Source of the DNA: Kingdonia uniflora
Taxonomy: Eukaryota > Streptophyta > Magnoliopsida > Ranunculales > Circaeasteraceae
Assembly (NCBI GenBank): GCA_014058105.1
Contig: JACGCM010000779.1
Location: forward strand, 558,001-622,000
Direction: 5' to 3'
DNA length: 64,000 nt
Position numbers and translations under genes: made by a program
Shown here: in pieces, positions 34,047 to 44,912 of the stretch
Layout: the number at the start of each line of letters is the position of its first letter
Position numbering within the stretch: the stretch's first letter is position 1
The notes under the pieces: model-generated
Told to the model about the DNA's origin: nothing
The model's database searches: none
What the model saw: only the letters and a program-made list of their open reading frames with translations

Positions 34047-37000
34047 ATGAAGAAATTAGAAATCGATGAATTCAATGGATTGAACTTTGGGATTTAAAAG
34101 ATGCAAGTAGAGGATTTTTTATATGCGAAGGATTATAATTTTCTTTTAGGAAGGATTTTGACGAAGCTGGCCGATATGGATCGTTTGGAGTGGGAGCTTT
34201 TAGATCAAGATGTTCTTTATAAAGTTCGTTCAACACTCTCAAGTTCTATTTCTTCTAAATTGCCTAAAGTAAGTACCGTGTTAGAGATAATGGACAAACT
34301 ATAAAAGATGTTTAAATTAACTTCGAGTAATTTAAATTCTCAGAAGTGTGTTACGAGTGTTTCAAATTCTCATAAGTAGGTTACTTTCAACGATGTAATT
34401 GAAGTCTTTGGTGATGATTCTCGCGTAATACCCTTTGGAATTTTGTTGTTAACATCGGGTGATTACTCGGATGTTGAAGTTAAAGGAAAGAGAGTTTCAC
34501 ATATTGAGAATGGAAGCAAAAGGTGCATAAAGGCATGGAATTGCAATCAACAAGATATTTGCTAGAATTGTAGTAAAATTGGTCATAAGAAGGAAGATTG
34601 CAGATCGACAAAGAAGATAAGATCTGTAAAGAGACGTTATGCGACTTTCTCTGGGGAAGGTAAAAATTCTGATAGTGCCTCCAATTTTATTTCTAATGAT
34701 TTTGTTGTTATGACTTGTGATATTCAGGATAAACCATGTAATGTGATTCATGGTACTCGAGATAAGTCATGGTGGTTGCCTTATGGTGTTTGTAAAAAGT
34801 TGAGGTTAGACTTGGATGCTCCATTGGAAATTACGTCGGGTAAAAACAAATTGTCTAACTATGATGAGTGTTATCAAATTGTAGATAATGGAGACGTTCG
34901 GGTTGCATTAACGAATGATAATTCGTTAAGTTTGGGCATGATGTATTATGTGTTTAGTATGGCTAGAAATATGTTTTCAAGCCAACTATTAAACTTGGGT
35001 CTTTTGGCTACCTTCGGCGATGATGTTTTTACGATTATGAAGGATGCTACTATTTTAGCTTGGGACAAAAGACAAGATGTGTACTTAGGGACGTATAACG
35101 CTAATGATGAGATTATTGGTATTGTTACTTCGATGGTGGGCTCTAGAGCATGACACGAAAAACTTGGTCACGTGGATGAAAACATTGTTCTCGAGGAGAA
35201 TACTTGGCAAGTTAAAATTGAAAGATTTGTTCTTTTGTGATGACGTTGCCTTGGTGAAGCAAAAGAAAGTTGGGTTTCCTAGAAAGAGAAAAAAAATAGA
35301 ATATGGGATTGAACCACTTATACGATGATGTATGGGAACCGACTAGAGTTAGTTCTAACGGGGGATTTCATAGTTTTGTTATTTTTATTGGTGATTTCAC
35401 AAGAGAGCTTGGTGTACATTTCTTGAAGAATGAAATAGATTGATTTGATGTCTTTGCTAGATGGAAAGCTTGGGTTGAGATTAAGACGGGTTCAATGTTG
35501 AAGCGTCTTAGGTCTAACGGTGATGGTGATCAATTTAGCTGTAACGAGTTTATTATAGATAAAACATCAATTGGGATTGAAAGGCTTGAGAAGATCCCAA
35601 TAATACTATAAGAGTTTGGTATGGCTGAAAGTGTGGTCCGTGAGATTACTGAAAGGGCGCGAAGTATAAAATGTTTCATCGAGTTGTCAAAGCAGTTTTG
35701 GGTAGATTTGGTAGTTTTGGCGATTAATATAGAGTCTTGGAATGCATTGGATCTTGGACTATTAGAAGAGATCACTTGGACGAAAAAGGAGATAATCATT
35801 TATACTTCTTTTGTCTATTTTAGTAGTAGGTCATTACTAGATTATATGCCTAGTTTGCGCATGTTCATTGGATATGTTTGTGATGATTTTGATGACCGAT
35901 CTTGTGATGCGAAGAATCAGAAAATTATCCAACTTATTGATGTGATATCCAATGATGATGTCTTTTGTGAAGACATGGATAATTGGACCGAAAAAGTAAA
36001 TTTATTGGGGTTATGTGAGTATGTAAAAATCTCTGCAGAAATAGTGTTGGAACCATTGGTTGAAAATGTCCAACGAGAACCGTATACTCCTCCGATTGTA
36101 ATAAAAAGAAGAACCATGGTTTCGAGACATGCGGTCCATTTTCATTACTCTCTACATTGTTTGTGGCTAGCCGATATTGGTGATGACTACCAGATGGCTT
36201 TATAAGGTGAGGTCATGAGCAAGTAGGAGCTTGTCATGGATGATGATGAAATGGGATCTCAATAATCATATCGAGTATAGGATGTAATCCTATTATTGAT
36301 GGTAAAACTTTTTACTTCATAAGTTAGTTTATAAGTTAAACGAGAACAAGTTTGTTTAAGCGGTTCAATGTGAAACTTGTGGTAAAGTGCTTTAAAGAAG
36401 AAACAGGTGCTTATGTCAAGATGTTTTGGTTCACCGGTTTTGAAGCTAGTTGTTTTGTGGCGGCTTTGTGTTTTCGGATTGAGTGATTCTTGATGCGGAA
36501 TAAAAATTCTTCATGATTGATCTTATTAAAGATAAGTATGTAAGTCAGCTACATGGATCCATAGTTACCAGGTGAAGTTGCATTATGGAGGTTCATACAT
36601 GAGAGCTCATATACATGTTTAAGATATATACCGAAATGATAGGGCTTGATGTTAGATATGTTTATATCATTGGTAGATTTATGAAATACTACAGAGACCA
36701 TTGCTGATGTTATGAGTTTGGATAACTCATGGATTATCCGTTCTTAGAGTATGGAAGATATGCTAGTTGCATATGCAAGTTCTAGCATGGGTAAGATTAA
36801 AGAGTCATGGGAACGGTTATCTCAATGAAGGGTTGGACTGATAAATTGGCTAATCCTTATGTATATGGTATAGTTTAACAGGAAGAACGCGAAATAGAAG
36901 TTGTTATTGACATAGTACATTGAGACTGGTTTGGAGTATTATTCGATAGCACGCCATTTGTCATTACTTTGGGCTTGAGACACGTGTTTGTTTGGTTATG

Positions 37001-37400
37001 GAATGCGATATGAGTTTAGATCGAGGTATGTCTAACTCATTGATGATTTGTTTGCTAATGTATGTCATTGTTTACATGAGACTAGAGTTTTCTCATGAAG
37101 TGGGAGCTGTGAAATATTGATAATGAATATTATGTATTCAAAGAAGACTTGGTTGTAGCTCATAGCTATGAAGTAATTCTTGTTCGGCTTGCAGGGTTAT
37201 GTTTACTTGTGATGGCGGAGTACGTTAGTTACATGGAAAAGGCTACAGTTTTGTGGTGTTATATCGAAGCTACTTGGGTATCAAGATGACAATGGTTAAT
37301 TACATTATTGATTGCAATGGCATGAGTACGGTGCAACTTTGAAAGTTTACAAGGGGATGCTCTTGATTTATCACATGGCTTTGTGTGGTATGATAACTTT
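34047..37400 (+). pseudogene. Copia gag-pol remnant
   Basis: Gag begins at ATG 34047 (MKKLEIDEFNGLNFGI then a stop in place of Trp). Its zinc knuckle, 34560-34601, reads C-stop-NCSKIGHKKEDC, with the second residue a stop. The pre-integrase HEKLGHVDEN is at about 35152. The integrase core follows with DVWEPTRVSS, FVIFIGDFTRE and LRSNGDGDQF, where the usual SDNGGEF is altered. Then ERARSIKCFIELSKQFWVD (open at 35621-36205), RT-like YKLNENKF and KLVVKCFKEETGAY (about 36320-36480), and RNase H-like SGYVFTCDGG near 37195. The order is normal for copia; the many stops mean it is inactive. Confidence 0.8.
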
Positions 37401-37615
37401 TGGCGTGAAGAGTTCAGTTTGACACGGTTACAAATGTAGTTACTTTGAAGATGGGTAGAGTTACGGGAACCTCACATTTCAAATTTTAAGTGGGAGATTT
37501 ATTAAAGATTGTGAAATTTCGTAAGTGGATCTTCATGATTAAAGGTCCAGGTAGTGTGAGTAATTCATTTGGAGATCTGGAGATGGGTTACGGGATTCGG
37601 GAGATTGTTGGGTGT

Positions 37616-38216
37616 GAACTCGAATGTGAAGAATGGAATTGTTGAAGACTAAAATTGTCAAAAATTGAAATTGTCAAAGTCATTTGAACGAGCTTCAAAG
37701 TTGATTGAGTGAGATTATCTGTTTTTACATTTTAGAACATGGTTCGTCAAAGTGGCTCGAACGAACTTGGATGCCGTTCGAACGAGTTACATGTTTCTAG
37801 GGCTGGAGACCAATTATCGTTAAAGTCCTTCGAATGAGCTACGCGTAGGTTTGCTTTGGATGCTATTCTGAGACATTGAGTTTGCCTCGAGATTCATTCT
37901 ACTTGTATTTTAGTTTCCTAGTATATAAAGGAGATTAGTTTATTTGTTTAGATTATCTTTTCTCTGTGCGAGTTTAATTCTAGAGACCTAGAATTTGAGA
38001 GACTCTATTAAAGCTTGAGAAGCTTGGAGAGATCGTGTAACCTGTTTGATTATAGTAGATTGTTCACGGGGAGTAGTTTTTTATCCGTAAGGGTTTTCCA
38101 CTTCCCTCCTCCGGGTAAATCGTTTGTGTTCTGTCTTTCATTTAATTTCTCAATTAACGTTTCCATTTATCGTTCTTGGGGTGAGGGATTGGGATTAGCT
38201 ACCGTAATTCCTAACA
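37616..38216 (+). repeat. Copia 3' LTR
   Basis: 601 bp, TGTTGGG to CTAACA, followed by the ACTCT duplication. The purine-rich GGGATTCGGGAGAT stands just upstream. Confidence 0.85.
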
Positions 38217-38230
38217 ACTCTGATACCACT

Positions 38231-38574
38231 TAATCTATAATTGATAGGAGAGTACTAATTAGAAAAATAATAAAAAAGATAACAAAAAGCACACAATAGA
38301 ATTGGTGAGAAGGAAAATCTCCCCTTAGGGTTTCTTTATTGCTCCATAAAAAGATTACAATTAAACTCCTAAATTCCAATTAGGTTTTCTAACCTTAGGC
38401 TTGTCCTTTTTTAGGGTACAAGTCCTATTTTTGAAGTTTAACTCTTATTGCTAAATTGGAGTAATACTTTAAATAAGAATGGAAATACTTTTAAATCTAG
38501 ATAAATACTTTAAAATAGAAGTATGATACTAAATTAGTGGTACTTCCTAGATACTCCTGGATCATGGCGCCCCC
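38231..38574 (-). repeat. Tandem element LTR 2 (shared by both units)
   Basis: 344 bp, homologous to LTR 1 and LTR 3. It has the PBS of the left unit on its left (38217-38228) and the polypurine tract AAAAGGGGGCGCCA of the right unit on its right, so it serves both units. Confidence 0.85.
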
Positions 38575-38797
38575 TTTTAGGAACCTTGAGCTCATGCTTA
38601 AGCTAGGACATGAGATGTGGGAACTTAGAAGCCCCCGTATCACGGTGTACCACTTTGATTTGTTGAAAAGCTTGCCTTTTCAATCGCTCCTGGTCGATGT
38701 CATTCCCCTCTCCAGAATAACGTACTCCTTCAAAGGACTTTCTTGTTCAATCCATAAATCTTTAACCGATGGTAGACGTGTGTCTTCTGTGGAGTCT

Positions 38798-39115
38798 TCA
38801 TATAGTAGAGATAAGAGTATATAATCGCTTCCAGATCTGAATAGTAACCAATTCTCCCTTAAAATCTATCGAAGTACTCTCCCAATGGTCATTAGATACT
38901 GGTAATTGAAGATCCAGTCCCAACTCCCGATTGGAAGACTTCAGCTGGTACTCGCAAGTCTTCCTCCGTAGTTGCTTCTTGTGAATCACTTCTATCTTTA
39001 GACTTGTATCATACTCATGAGGTACAACTGGCGGAATATGTATAACCTCCAGTAATGCGGAACTTACTAGTATTGGCCATCTACCAAAATGATTATCCTC
39101 TTTTGCGGCATCCAC
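38798..39115 (-). CDS. Hypothetical ORF in the internal domain of the tandem element
   Basis: 105 residues, starting MDAAKEDNHFGRWPILVSS. The homologous stretch of the left unit (about 32800-33115) is broken. There are no zinc knuckle, protease or RT motifs, and I do not recognise the family. It may be a Gag remnant or captured host sequence. The reading frame appears to extend upstream past the ATG (peptide-like FKIYITIFHEFV), so the start is uncertain. Confidence 0.35.
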   Translation of the reverse strand: MDAAKEDNHFGRWPILVSSALLEVIHIPPVVPHEYDTSLKIEVIHKKQLRRKTCEYQLKSSNRELGLDLQLPVSNDHWESTSIDFKGELVTIQIWKRLYTLISTI

Positions 39116-39416
39116 AAATTCATGAAAAATGGTTATATAAATCTTAAAATCAATTTTAAGATCTTTTCTAGGATTTTAACACTTACCAACATCCGCGATT
39201 TCCTCGGATTTGACGCTTTTAGAATCTCTAGATTCATCGTCATCACCCTCTTTTCTTTGCTCCCTTTCTTATCTTCATGGTCATGTCATCTCTTGGTTGT
39301 AGACATGATGTTATTCTTCTAATTAGATCTCTTCCCAGATTGCTTGAGTTAGTCGCATGTCGAGACCATAAACCACAATCCCCTAAGGATGAACAAAATA
39401 CTGCTCTGATTCCACT

Positions 39417-39748
39417 TAATTCATAATTGCTAGGAGAGTATTAATTAGAAGAACAATAAAAAAGATTACAAATAACACACAATAGAATTGGTGGGGAGGA
39501 AATTCTCCCCTTAGGGTTTCTTTATTATAGAAATATTACAATAGAACTCCTAAATTCCAATTAGATTTTCTAAACTTAGGCTTGTCCTTTTATAGAGTAC
39601 AAGTCCTATTTTTGAAGTTGGACTCCTATTACTAAATTAGAGTAATACTCTAAATAGAAATATAAACTCATACTTCTAAAACTAAAGAAATACTCTTAAA
39701 TAGAAGTATGACACTAAATTAGTGATACTTCATAGATCTTCTGGATCA
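39417..39748 (-). repeat. Tandem element LTR 3
   Basis: 332 bp; right edge GGATCA is followed by CAAAC. PBS TGGAATCAGAGC lies at 39403-39414. Confidence 0.85.
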
Positions 39749-39753
39749 CAAAC

Positions 39754-40250
39754 AACATGTTGGGTAGGTAAAATAGTAAAGCTCATGCCAAAAGCCATAG
39801 ATTTTTGTTCATTTCTCATGTTCTCAAATACAGCAAGTTATATGCATCTATGGTATGTCCATCAAAACTAGTTGTCTCTAAAGCGATAGGAACATCAAGG
39901 ATAAATTTTGGACTTATCTTGCCATAAAACGACAATATGAGAAAGGGCAACAAAATCTAAGAATGACTGAGGATTATAGGCTTCCTGCCTAATTTTAGAT
40001 GACAAAAGAAGGAAAATGATTTTTAATTTTCTAAATCAGCCTATTTTTAATGATGAATGTTTGCTATTGTTGATTTTCATAAGATCCAAAAGGGCCTTTG
40101 ATCAACATTATTTTTGGGCTAGATAGAGATTTATTTTGAACAATAAAATTAGGAGCAAGGCACAGAGGACCAAAGACTATCAGGTTAGTTAAAAGCTCTC
40201 CCAAACAATGAGAAATTAGGGTTTGAGTTGAGCAGATTGTTCTCATCGAT
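39754..40250. other. Unassigned interval before the LINE
   Basis: Some - strand segments look protein-like in short runs (for example FILDVPIALETTSFDGHTID near 39920-39850) but change frame and contain stops. No family was recognised. Confidence 0.3.
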
Positions 40251-40350
40251 CAGAAGATGGGATTCTCCATCCATGTCCATGGCCGGAGGCCACAATAACC
40301 AAGCTAATAGAGGACATGGTAATGGAAGCTGATCATCTTCAAGAATCAAA

Positions 40351-42112
40351 ATGGCGAATGTCCGACTTCATGAATTGCCATCTTTGACAAAAAATCCAGA
40401 TTTGGAGGATGAAGCTACTAAATTGATGAAACTCCCCAAAGTAAATGAGGAGTTGAATACATCTGGAGCTAGTCTAAGCAATGATTCTTCGATGGCCTTA
40501 TTTGAGGATGCCATTGATGATGAAACACAATCTCTAGACCATGAACATGAAGATGATGATGCCAATACTCAAAGTGTCGATGAGATTGATTATAAAATGT
40601 TAGAATTGACACCTTGGGAAAAACTGAGGGAGATTCAGAAGTCAAAATCAGTTGATGGTTTGATGGAGATTGAAGCTCAAGAAAATCCAGTGAGTAATTT
40701 TAATGAAAATGATTATCCAATTGAAGCTATTATTTACGATGGTAATGGTGTAGCTGTGAGTGCAACTGAAGAGTTAAATGCAAGGGAACCTGTAATTGCC
40801 AAGGAAGGAGATGGTCATGGTCAGGTTAGTTGCTTTAATGTTGAAGAATTTCTTGCTTTTCCTTCAACAAACAAAACTTCTAAGAACAATTTAGAGATGA
40901 GTACTCCAGGTGATTATTCTTCCAAGCCTAGTTGGGCTCAGATGTTGGGTGCCCCATCCACAACAGGAGGTAAAGCTAAGTTAATTTATACTTCACCAAC
41001 TTTGATTGGAGGAATTGGTACTGCTAAGATGAATTCTAGCAACTTTGAGGATAACATTAAAAACAGTGAATCGATTGTTCTGGGAAATTTCATTGGTAAG
41101 AGACTTCCTTACAAGTACGTCAAAGACTCTCTATCTAAGGTTTGGGGCCTTAAGAGTGACTTTGAGATGACATTAAAGAGGAACAACATTTATTTTTTCA
41201 AATTTGGAAATGATGAGGACAGAGAAAAAGTTTTGGAGATGGGTTCTTTCCATCTTGCAAGTGGAATGTTTATTATTAGGCCATGGAGGCCTTTTATTGA
41301 GTTTGAACCTATCGAGGTCTATTCTATTCCGAAATGGGTGATACTGAAAGATGTATCGGATCAGTTTATGAATACTGAAGGAATTGAATTGATTGTAAGT
41401 ATAGTTGGGAAACCTTTGTGTCTTTATAGAGCAAGTGAAGAGAGGAAGCATAAATCTTTTATTAGAGTTTGTGTTGAGGTTGAGGTGAGTAGCCTCTTAC
41501 CTAGATTTTTGCCCTTACTTATTGACGAGAAGTTTACCATTAATGTAATTGCTGAGTACAATTGGGTACCAATTAAGTGCATTGATTGTAATATCTTTGG
41601 TCATAGCCCTATGACATGCCCCATTAAGGCAACTGATTTTCAAGCTAAAAAGGCAAGGGATGAGGAAAAAAAATGAGATTGAGGCCGAGAAAGCTTATAA
41701 CAAAAAAGGCTTTCAAGTTGGTACCAAAAAGAGTGTGATCTCCAAGAACAATGAGCATCAAAAAGGCAAAGGAGTTGAAAAGAAAGATGATTGGGAATAT
41801 CCCAAATACACCGCAAAGAAGAGTGTTGGTACCAACAATGTTGGTATTACTACTTTTATTCTGGTTGACCTCACTGAGGAGAGTGACGATATGAACGAAA
41901 ACCCTCATGTTAGCAACATTAAACAAGGGGATTTAGTTAGATCTGCTAGCTTTAATAAGTTGGCTTCATGCTCTAATTCGACTAAAGCATGTTCTAGATC
42001 TAATGAGAAGGTCAAGGAAGCTAAAACTTTAAAGAGTCAAAGGACTAAAGAGGCTATGGAGGAAGAGAAGAAAGAGCAAGCAAAAGACATGGCTATTTTA
42101 TTTCCCACTTAG
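40351..42112 (+). CDS. L1-type LINE ORF1 protein (DUF4283 + zinc knuckle), frameshifted near its end
   Basis: ORF1 proteins of plant L1 LINEs bind element RNA. The first frame (40351-41676, 441 residues) has an acidic N-terminus, then a DUF4283-like domain: VLGNFIGKRLPYKYVKDSL, VWGLKSDFEMT, ERPW-type RPWRPFIEFEP and SIPKWVILKDVSDQFMNTEG. A CX2CX4HX4C knuckle (CIDCNIFGHSPMTC) follows. At an A-run (about 41667-41674) the frame ends, and a Lys/Glu-rich tail continues in another frame to TAG 42112; an indel in the run is the simplest explanation. No ORF2 follows. A domesticated host gene is possible but less likely given the LINE-like 3' end. Confidence 0.75.
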
Positions 42113-42386
42113 TTCTTTGGGCCTTTTTGTTTATTTTTACCCGTGGCTATTATGTTGCGCTGTTCGTTTTACTGCCCCTATGGGCCTGTTGGAGTTCTTA
42201 GTTTAGTTGGTAGTCCTTGTGGCTTGGCGTCTAAGTATTAGGCTCGTCCCCTCTTTCAGTTTGTTCTGTTGGAGGTTGGGGTAGTTATCCCCATCTTGTA
42301 CTAGATCCGTGTTTTCTTTATTTTATAGGGGGGGGGGGGTCCTTTCAACCCTAGCTTACCTTCCAAAAAAATAAAATAAAAAATTA
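42113..42386 (+). mobile_element. LINE 3' end and poly(A) tail
   Basis: A T/G-rich untranslated tail ends in CCTTCC followed by AAAAAAATAAAATAAAAAA (42366-42384), typical of plant L1 3' ends, and includes a run of about 12 Gs near 42330. Endonuclease and RT coding sequence that should precede it is absent, so the copy is internally deleted or ORF1-only. Confidence 0.6.
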
Positions 42387-42393
42387 GTATTTA

Positions 42394-42734
42394 TGATGTG
42401 ACACATCCCTCATAGGGTCGTCTACCTCTGTATGATCTATGTTTATTTAATGTTTTATATTTTATGTTTTAGCTTAAGCTCTATTGGAGAGGTCCGATAT
42501 AGGTTATGACTAGTTTTTCTAATTTAAGTAAAATTCTATTTTAATTAAAATTAGGGTTCCTAATTCTAACCCCCCTTGTGTTCTATAAAATGAGAGGTCT
42601 AGGTTATTTGTTTCTCAATTGATTTTGATTAAAAAAAGTTGATTTGTTTAGTTGAAACCCTAATTTTCTCTAACTCTCAAATACAACGTGATCTTCATGC
42701 GAATCTCATTTTCGCGTTTATATTAATCACGTCA
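42394..42734 (+). repeat. Element B 5' LTR
   Basis: 341 bp, starting TGATGTGACACATCCCTCAT. TATA-like TTCTATAAAATGAG near 42581 stands where copy A has TTTTATAAAAGGGG. Confidence 0.8.
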
Positions 42735-42783
42735 ATTGGTACTAAAACCGCGTTAGATCTAAGTGTAGTCAGTTTCAAGAGCA

Positions 42784-42897
42784 ATGATACTTCCTGGAAG
42801 ACCTGCGACGAAGAAACCTACGCTCGCCGACAATGTAGTGAGGATATTGGATAATTTTGATAAGCTTGAAGGGCTTGTCGAGGCTTTGGGTAGATGA
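42784..42897 (+). CDS. 37-residue ORF of element B
   Basis: ATG 42784 to TGA 42897, reading MILPGRPATKKPTLADNVVR and ending EALGR. The stop overlaps the next start as ATGA (42894-42897). Copy A keeps the same frame, the same end and the same ATGA overlap, so the arrangement is conserved across two divergent copies. Short, basic then amphipathic; no known family. It may be the N-terminal part of a Gag-like product made by reinitiation or frameshift. Confidence 0.5.
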   Translation: MILPGRPATKKPTLADNVVRILDNFDKLEGLVEALGR

Positions 42898-43490
42898 GCT
42901 TTTTTCCTGCCCCTCAATCAACGGTGATTTTACCGCCTATTTACGACGACTATCCTAAAGGTTGGAGCATCGCCGTACAGACCGGTAAAATGGAAACCTC
43001 GTTTGTATGTCTTCCTGTCAATAACGACGTGGGATCGGAAGCCCTGATGTTTGATACGGTGAGCAAAGGGACGCCAACTGTCTTGGAAGTTCCGGTCAAT
43101 AACCTACCATTAAGGACAGCAAGTGCGCACTCGAAAGCAGCGGGGAACGGCGTCCAATTTTTTGCCGAATCCGCGATAAAAAGTACTGCCACAATTTACG
43201 ATATCGCGAGGATTCGCGATAAAAGAGGTACCGGAGCTCGCTACGGTATCCAGTGGGTATCCCCAAGTAAAGTCATAACCGAAACTCAAGCCATGATGGC
43301 AAGCAAAATCGGTAAAGTTGTAGAATTTTCAGGTAGTAGAGTAGCAGATCGTGAAGGAGAAAATAAAGGAGATGATTTGGTGCAGCGAGGAATACCTTAT
43401 CTTCCCACTTCACATGCAGCACATGCTCTCCCAATAATACACCGACCAGTTGTGAGCATATCCCTAGTGCCAAGCCAACTTAGAAAATAG
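42894..43490 (+). CDS. 198-residue orphan ORF of element B
   Basis: Starts in the ATGA overlap: MSFFPAPQSTVILPPIYDDY. It is fully open to TAG 43490. G+C and CpG content in its first 370 bases are visibly higher than in the surrounding AT-rich DNA. It contains GWSIAVQTGKMETSFVCLPV and RDKRGTGARYGIQWVSPSKV, with no zinc knuckle, protease or RT motif. Copy A shares only MSFFPSP before a stop. It could be a Gag-like protein or captured sequence; I do not recognise it. Confidence 0.45.
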   Translation: MSFFPAPQSTVILPPIYDDYPKGWSIAVQTGKMETSFVCLPVNNDVGSEALMFDTVSKGTPTVLEVPVNNLPLRTASAHSKAAGNGVQFFAESAIKSTATIYDIARIRDKRGTGARYGIQWVSPSKVITETQAMMASKIGKVVEFSGSRVADREGENKGDDLVQRGIPYLPTSHAAHALPIIHRPVVSISLVPSQLRK

Positions 43491-43929
43491 GTAGTGTTTA
43501 AAGATTTTTTTTTGGCATGCCGAGGCATGCAACAGTTCTGGTAAGCAAGGGCATGCCTTAAATACTCAAAGTTAAAAGAATGTTATGTTTCAGCAGTGCA
43601 CATGCCAATGAATTTGTCAAAACACGATCGAAAATTAATCGTTGGTCAATCCGTTTTAGGATTAGTGAAGTTCGAGACGCGGGTTTCTATGTTTTCTTCA
43701 GTTTTAGACGTTCTTTAACATTAGGATTTAAAGACTTCGAGTACAATTGCAAGGTACAGAAAATTCTACAGAAGACTTCAAGATTTTCAGAAAAGTTCCA
43801 CCGTATAGATTTCGTGCACATTCTGCGGGATGAAACGAAGAAACTGAGATACACACTCCATACGTGCGTGAGTCCTCTTGAGTACCGCCCCCTTGATTTC
43901 GTGGATGAAATCTTTTCAGATGGAGGGTT

Positions 43930-44259
43930 TGATGTGACACATCCCTCATAGGGATGTCTACCTCCATATGACCTATATTTATTTAATGATTTATATTTTA
44001 TACTTTAGCTTAAGCTCTGTTGGAGAGGTTCAATATATGTTATGAGTAGTTTTCCTAATTTAAGTAGAATTCTATTTTAATTAGAATTAATGTTTCTAAT
44101 TCCAATCCCTTGTGATGTCTAGGTTATTTGTTTATCAGTTAATTTTGATTAAAAAAAATTAATTTTTTTAGTTGGAACCATAGTTTTCTCTAACTCTCAA
44201 ATACAATCGTGATCTTCATACATACGAATCTTGCTTTCGTATCACGTAAATTTACTTCA
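43930..44259 (+). repeat. Element B 3' LTR
   Basis: 330 bp; it shares the start and most of the body with 42394-42734. The TATA-like segment is partly deleted in this copy. Confidence 0.8.
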
Positions 44260-44912
44260 ATGAACTATTTATTGCAATAAAAGAAACCATTGATGTAAAG
44301 AGAATTATAGTTTAATAGTAAACTGTTCTTTTTAATCAAATCAAATCAAATCAAATCAATAAGGAAAGAGACCAAGAAAGAGTAAAAATTAGAAAAGCAA
44401 GAAAACTGAGCACCTGTCGAGTCTTAAGTCAGTAAGCCACACCTAAAACACGGTTTAATATCTGATATCTGATACATTTAACCTGGATACAAAGTGAAGA
44501 ATAAAAAATGAATTGACCATCTGAAAAGATATTTGGAATCACACCCCAGGAAAGAGTCGACCTTTTCTAATTTTTCTTTGTTTGAGGTTCTTTTCAAATG
44601 ACTACATATAGCGATATATTGTGTTTCATAGTTCCCAGGACAAAAACCATACGTTCCAATTTGTGCCAGGATAAATCATGAAGGGTGACAGGCAATGATA
44701 TAAAGGGTTTATCCAAGGACCTTTGCCTCCCGATTCATGGTTGCTAACACTGCTCCGAAGTGGTAGCAAAATTGCCAAGGGAAAGTGCTTGCAAAACATG
44801 TCATATGATCTTGTCCTCAGGTGCAAGGTCTAAACATATTTCTCCCTATATCTCAGTTCAATTCAGGGACTTGCCCAGCTCAAGACGTTTCCTTTCCCAG
44901 CCTTTGAAAACC
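44260..44912. other. Upstream region of lectin receptor kinase 1
   Basis: Intergenic, AT-rich. It holds a short TCAAA pentanucleotide run (44335-44359). No clear TATA box was chosen. A GTG-initiated extension of the kinase frame to 44760 exists but lacks a signal peptide, so I take the ATG at 44913. Confidence 0.5.

Larger units (their letters stand above)
33400..38216 (+). mobile_element. Ty1/copia retrotransposon, full length but decayed
   Basis: LTRs 33400-33995 and 37616-38216 (TGTTGGG...CTAACA) enclose gag, integrase, RT and RNase H in copia order. A perfect 5-bp duplication ACTCT flanks it (33395-33399 and 38217-38221). The ACTCT duplicates part of the PBS of the older tandem element. 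A degenerate PBS (AGGGTCAGAGT) follows the 5' LTR. The LTRs contain several TCGTTCGAACGA palindromes. Stops and frameshifts occur throughout. Confidence 0.88.
32243..39748 (-). mobile_element. Tandem LTR element: three LTRs, two internal domains
   Basis: Three homologous LTRs (32243-32580, 38231-38574, 39417-39748) alternate with two homologous internal domains of about 0.83 kb. The whole array is bounded by one perfect 5-bp duplication, CAAAC (32238-32242 and 39749-39753). LTRs read TGATCC...GGATTA on the - strand, and PBS TGGTATCAGAGT / TGGAATCAGAGC precede two of them. Internal domains lack pol, so this is a small non-autonomous family. A copia element (33400-38216) sits in the left unit at its PBS. 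LTR-LTR unequal recombination explains the arrangement. Confidence 0.85.
42394..44259 (+). mobile_element. Small non-autonomous LTR element, copy B
   Basis: LTRs 42394-42734 and 43930-44259 (TGATGTGACACATCCC ... TCA) enclose 1.2 kb with a PBS-like ATTGGTACTAAAACC and polypurine GATGGAGGGTT. Flanks ATTTA and ATGAA are only partly alike. The internal region encodes a 37-residue ORF overlapping a 198-residue ORF; there is no pol. It is the better preserved sister of copy A (23972-25868). Confidence 0.8.

Noticed and set aside
39850..39930. Protein-like segment on the - strand (FILDVPIALETTSFDGH)
   Set aside because: The frame breaks within a few dozen codons and no family was recognised, so I left it as an unassigned interval.
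44760..44912. N-terminal extension of lectin kinase 1 from a GTG codon
   Set aside because: It adds 51 residues without a signal peptide and begins with a non-ATG codon; the ATG at 44913 is followed at once by a clear signal sequence.
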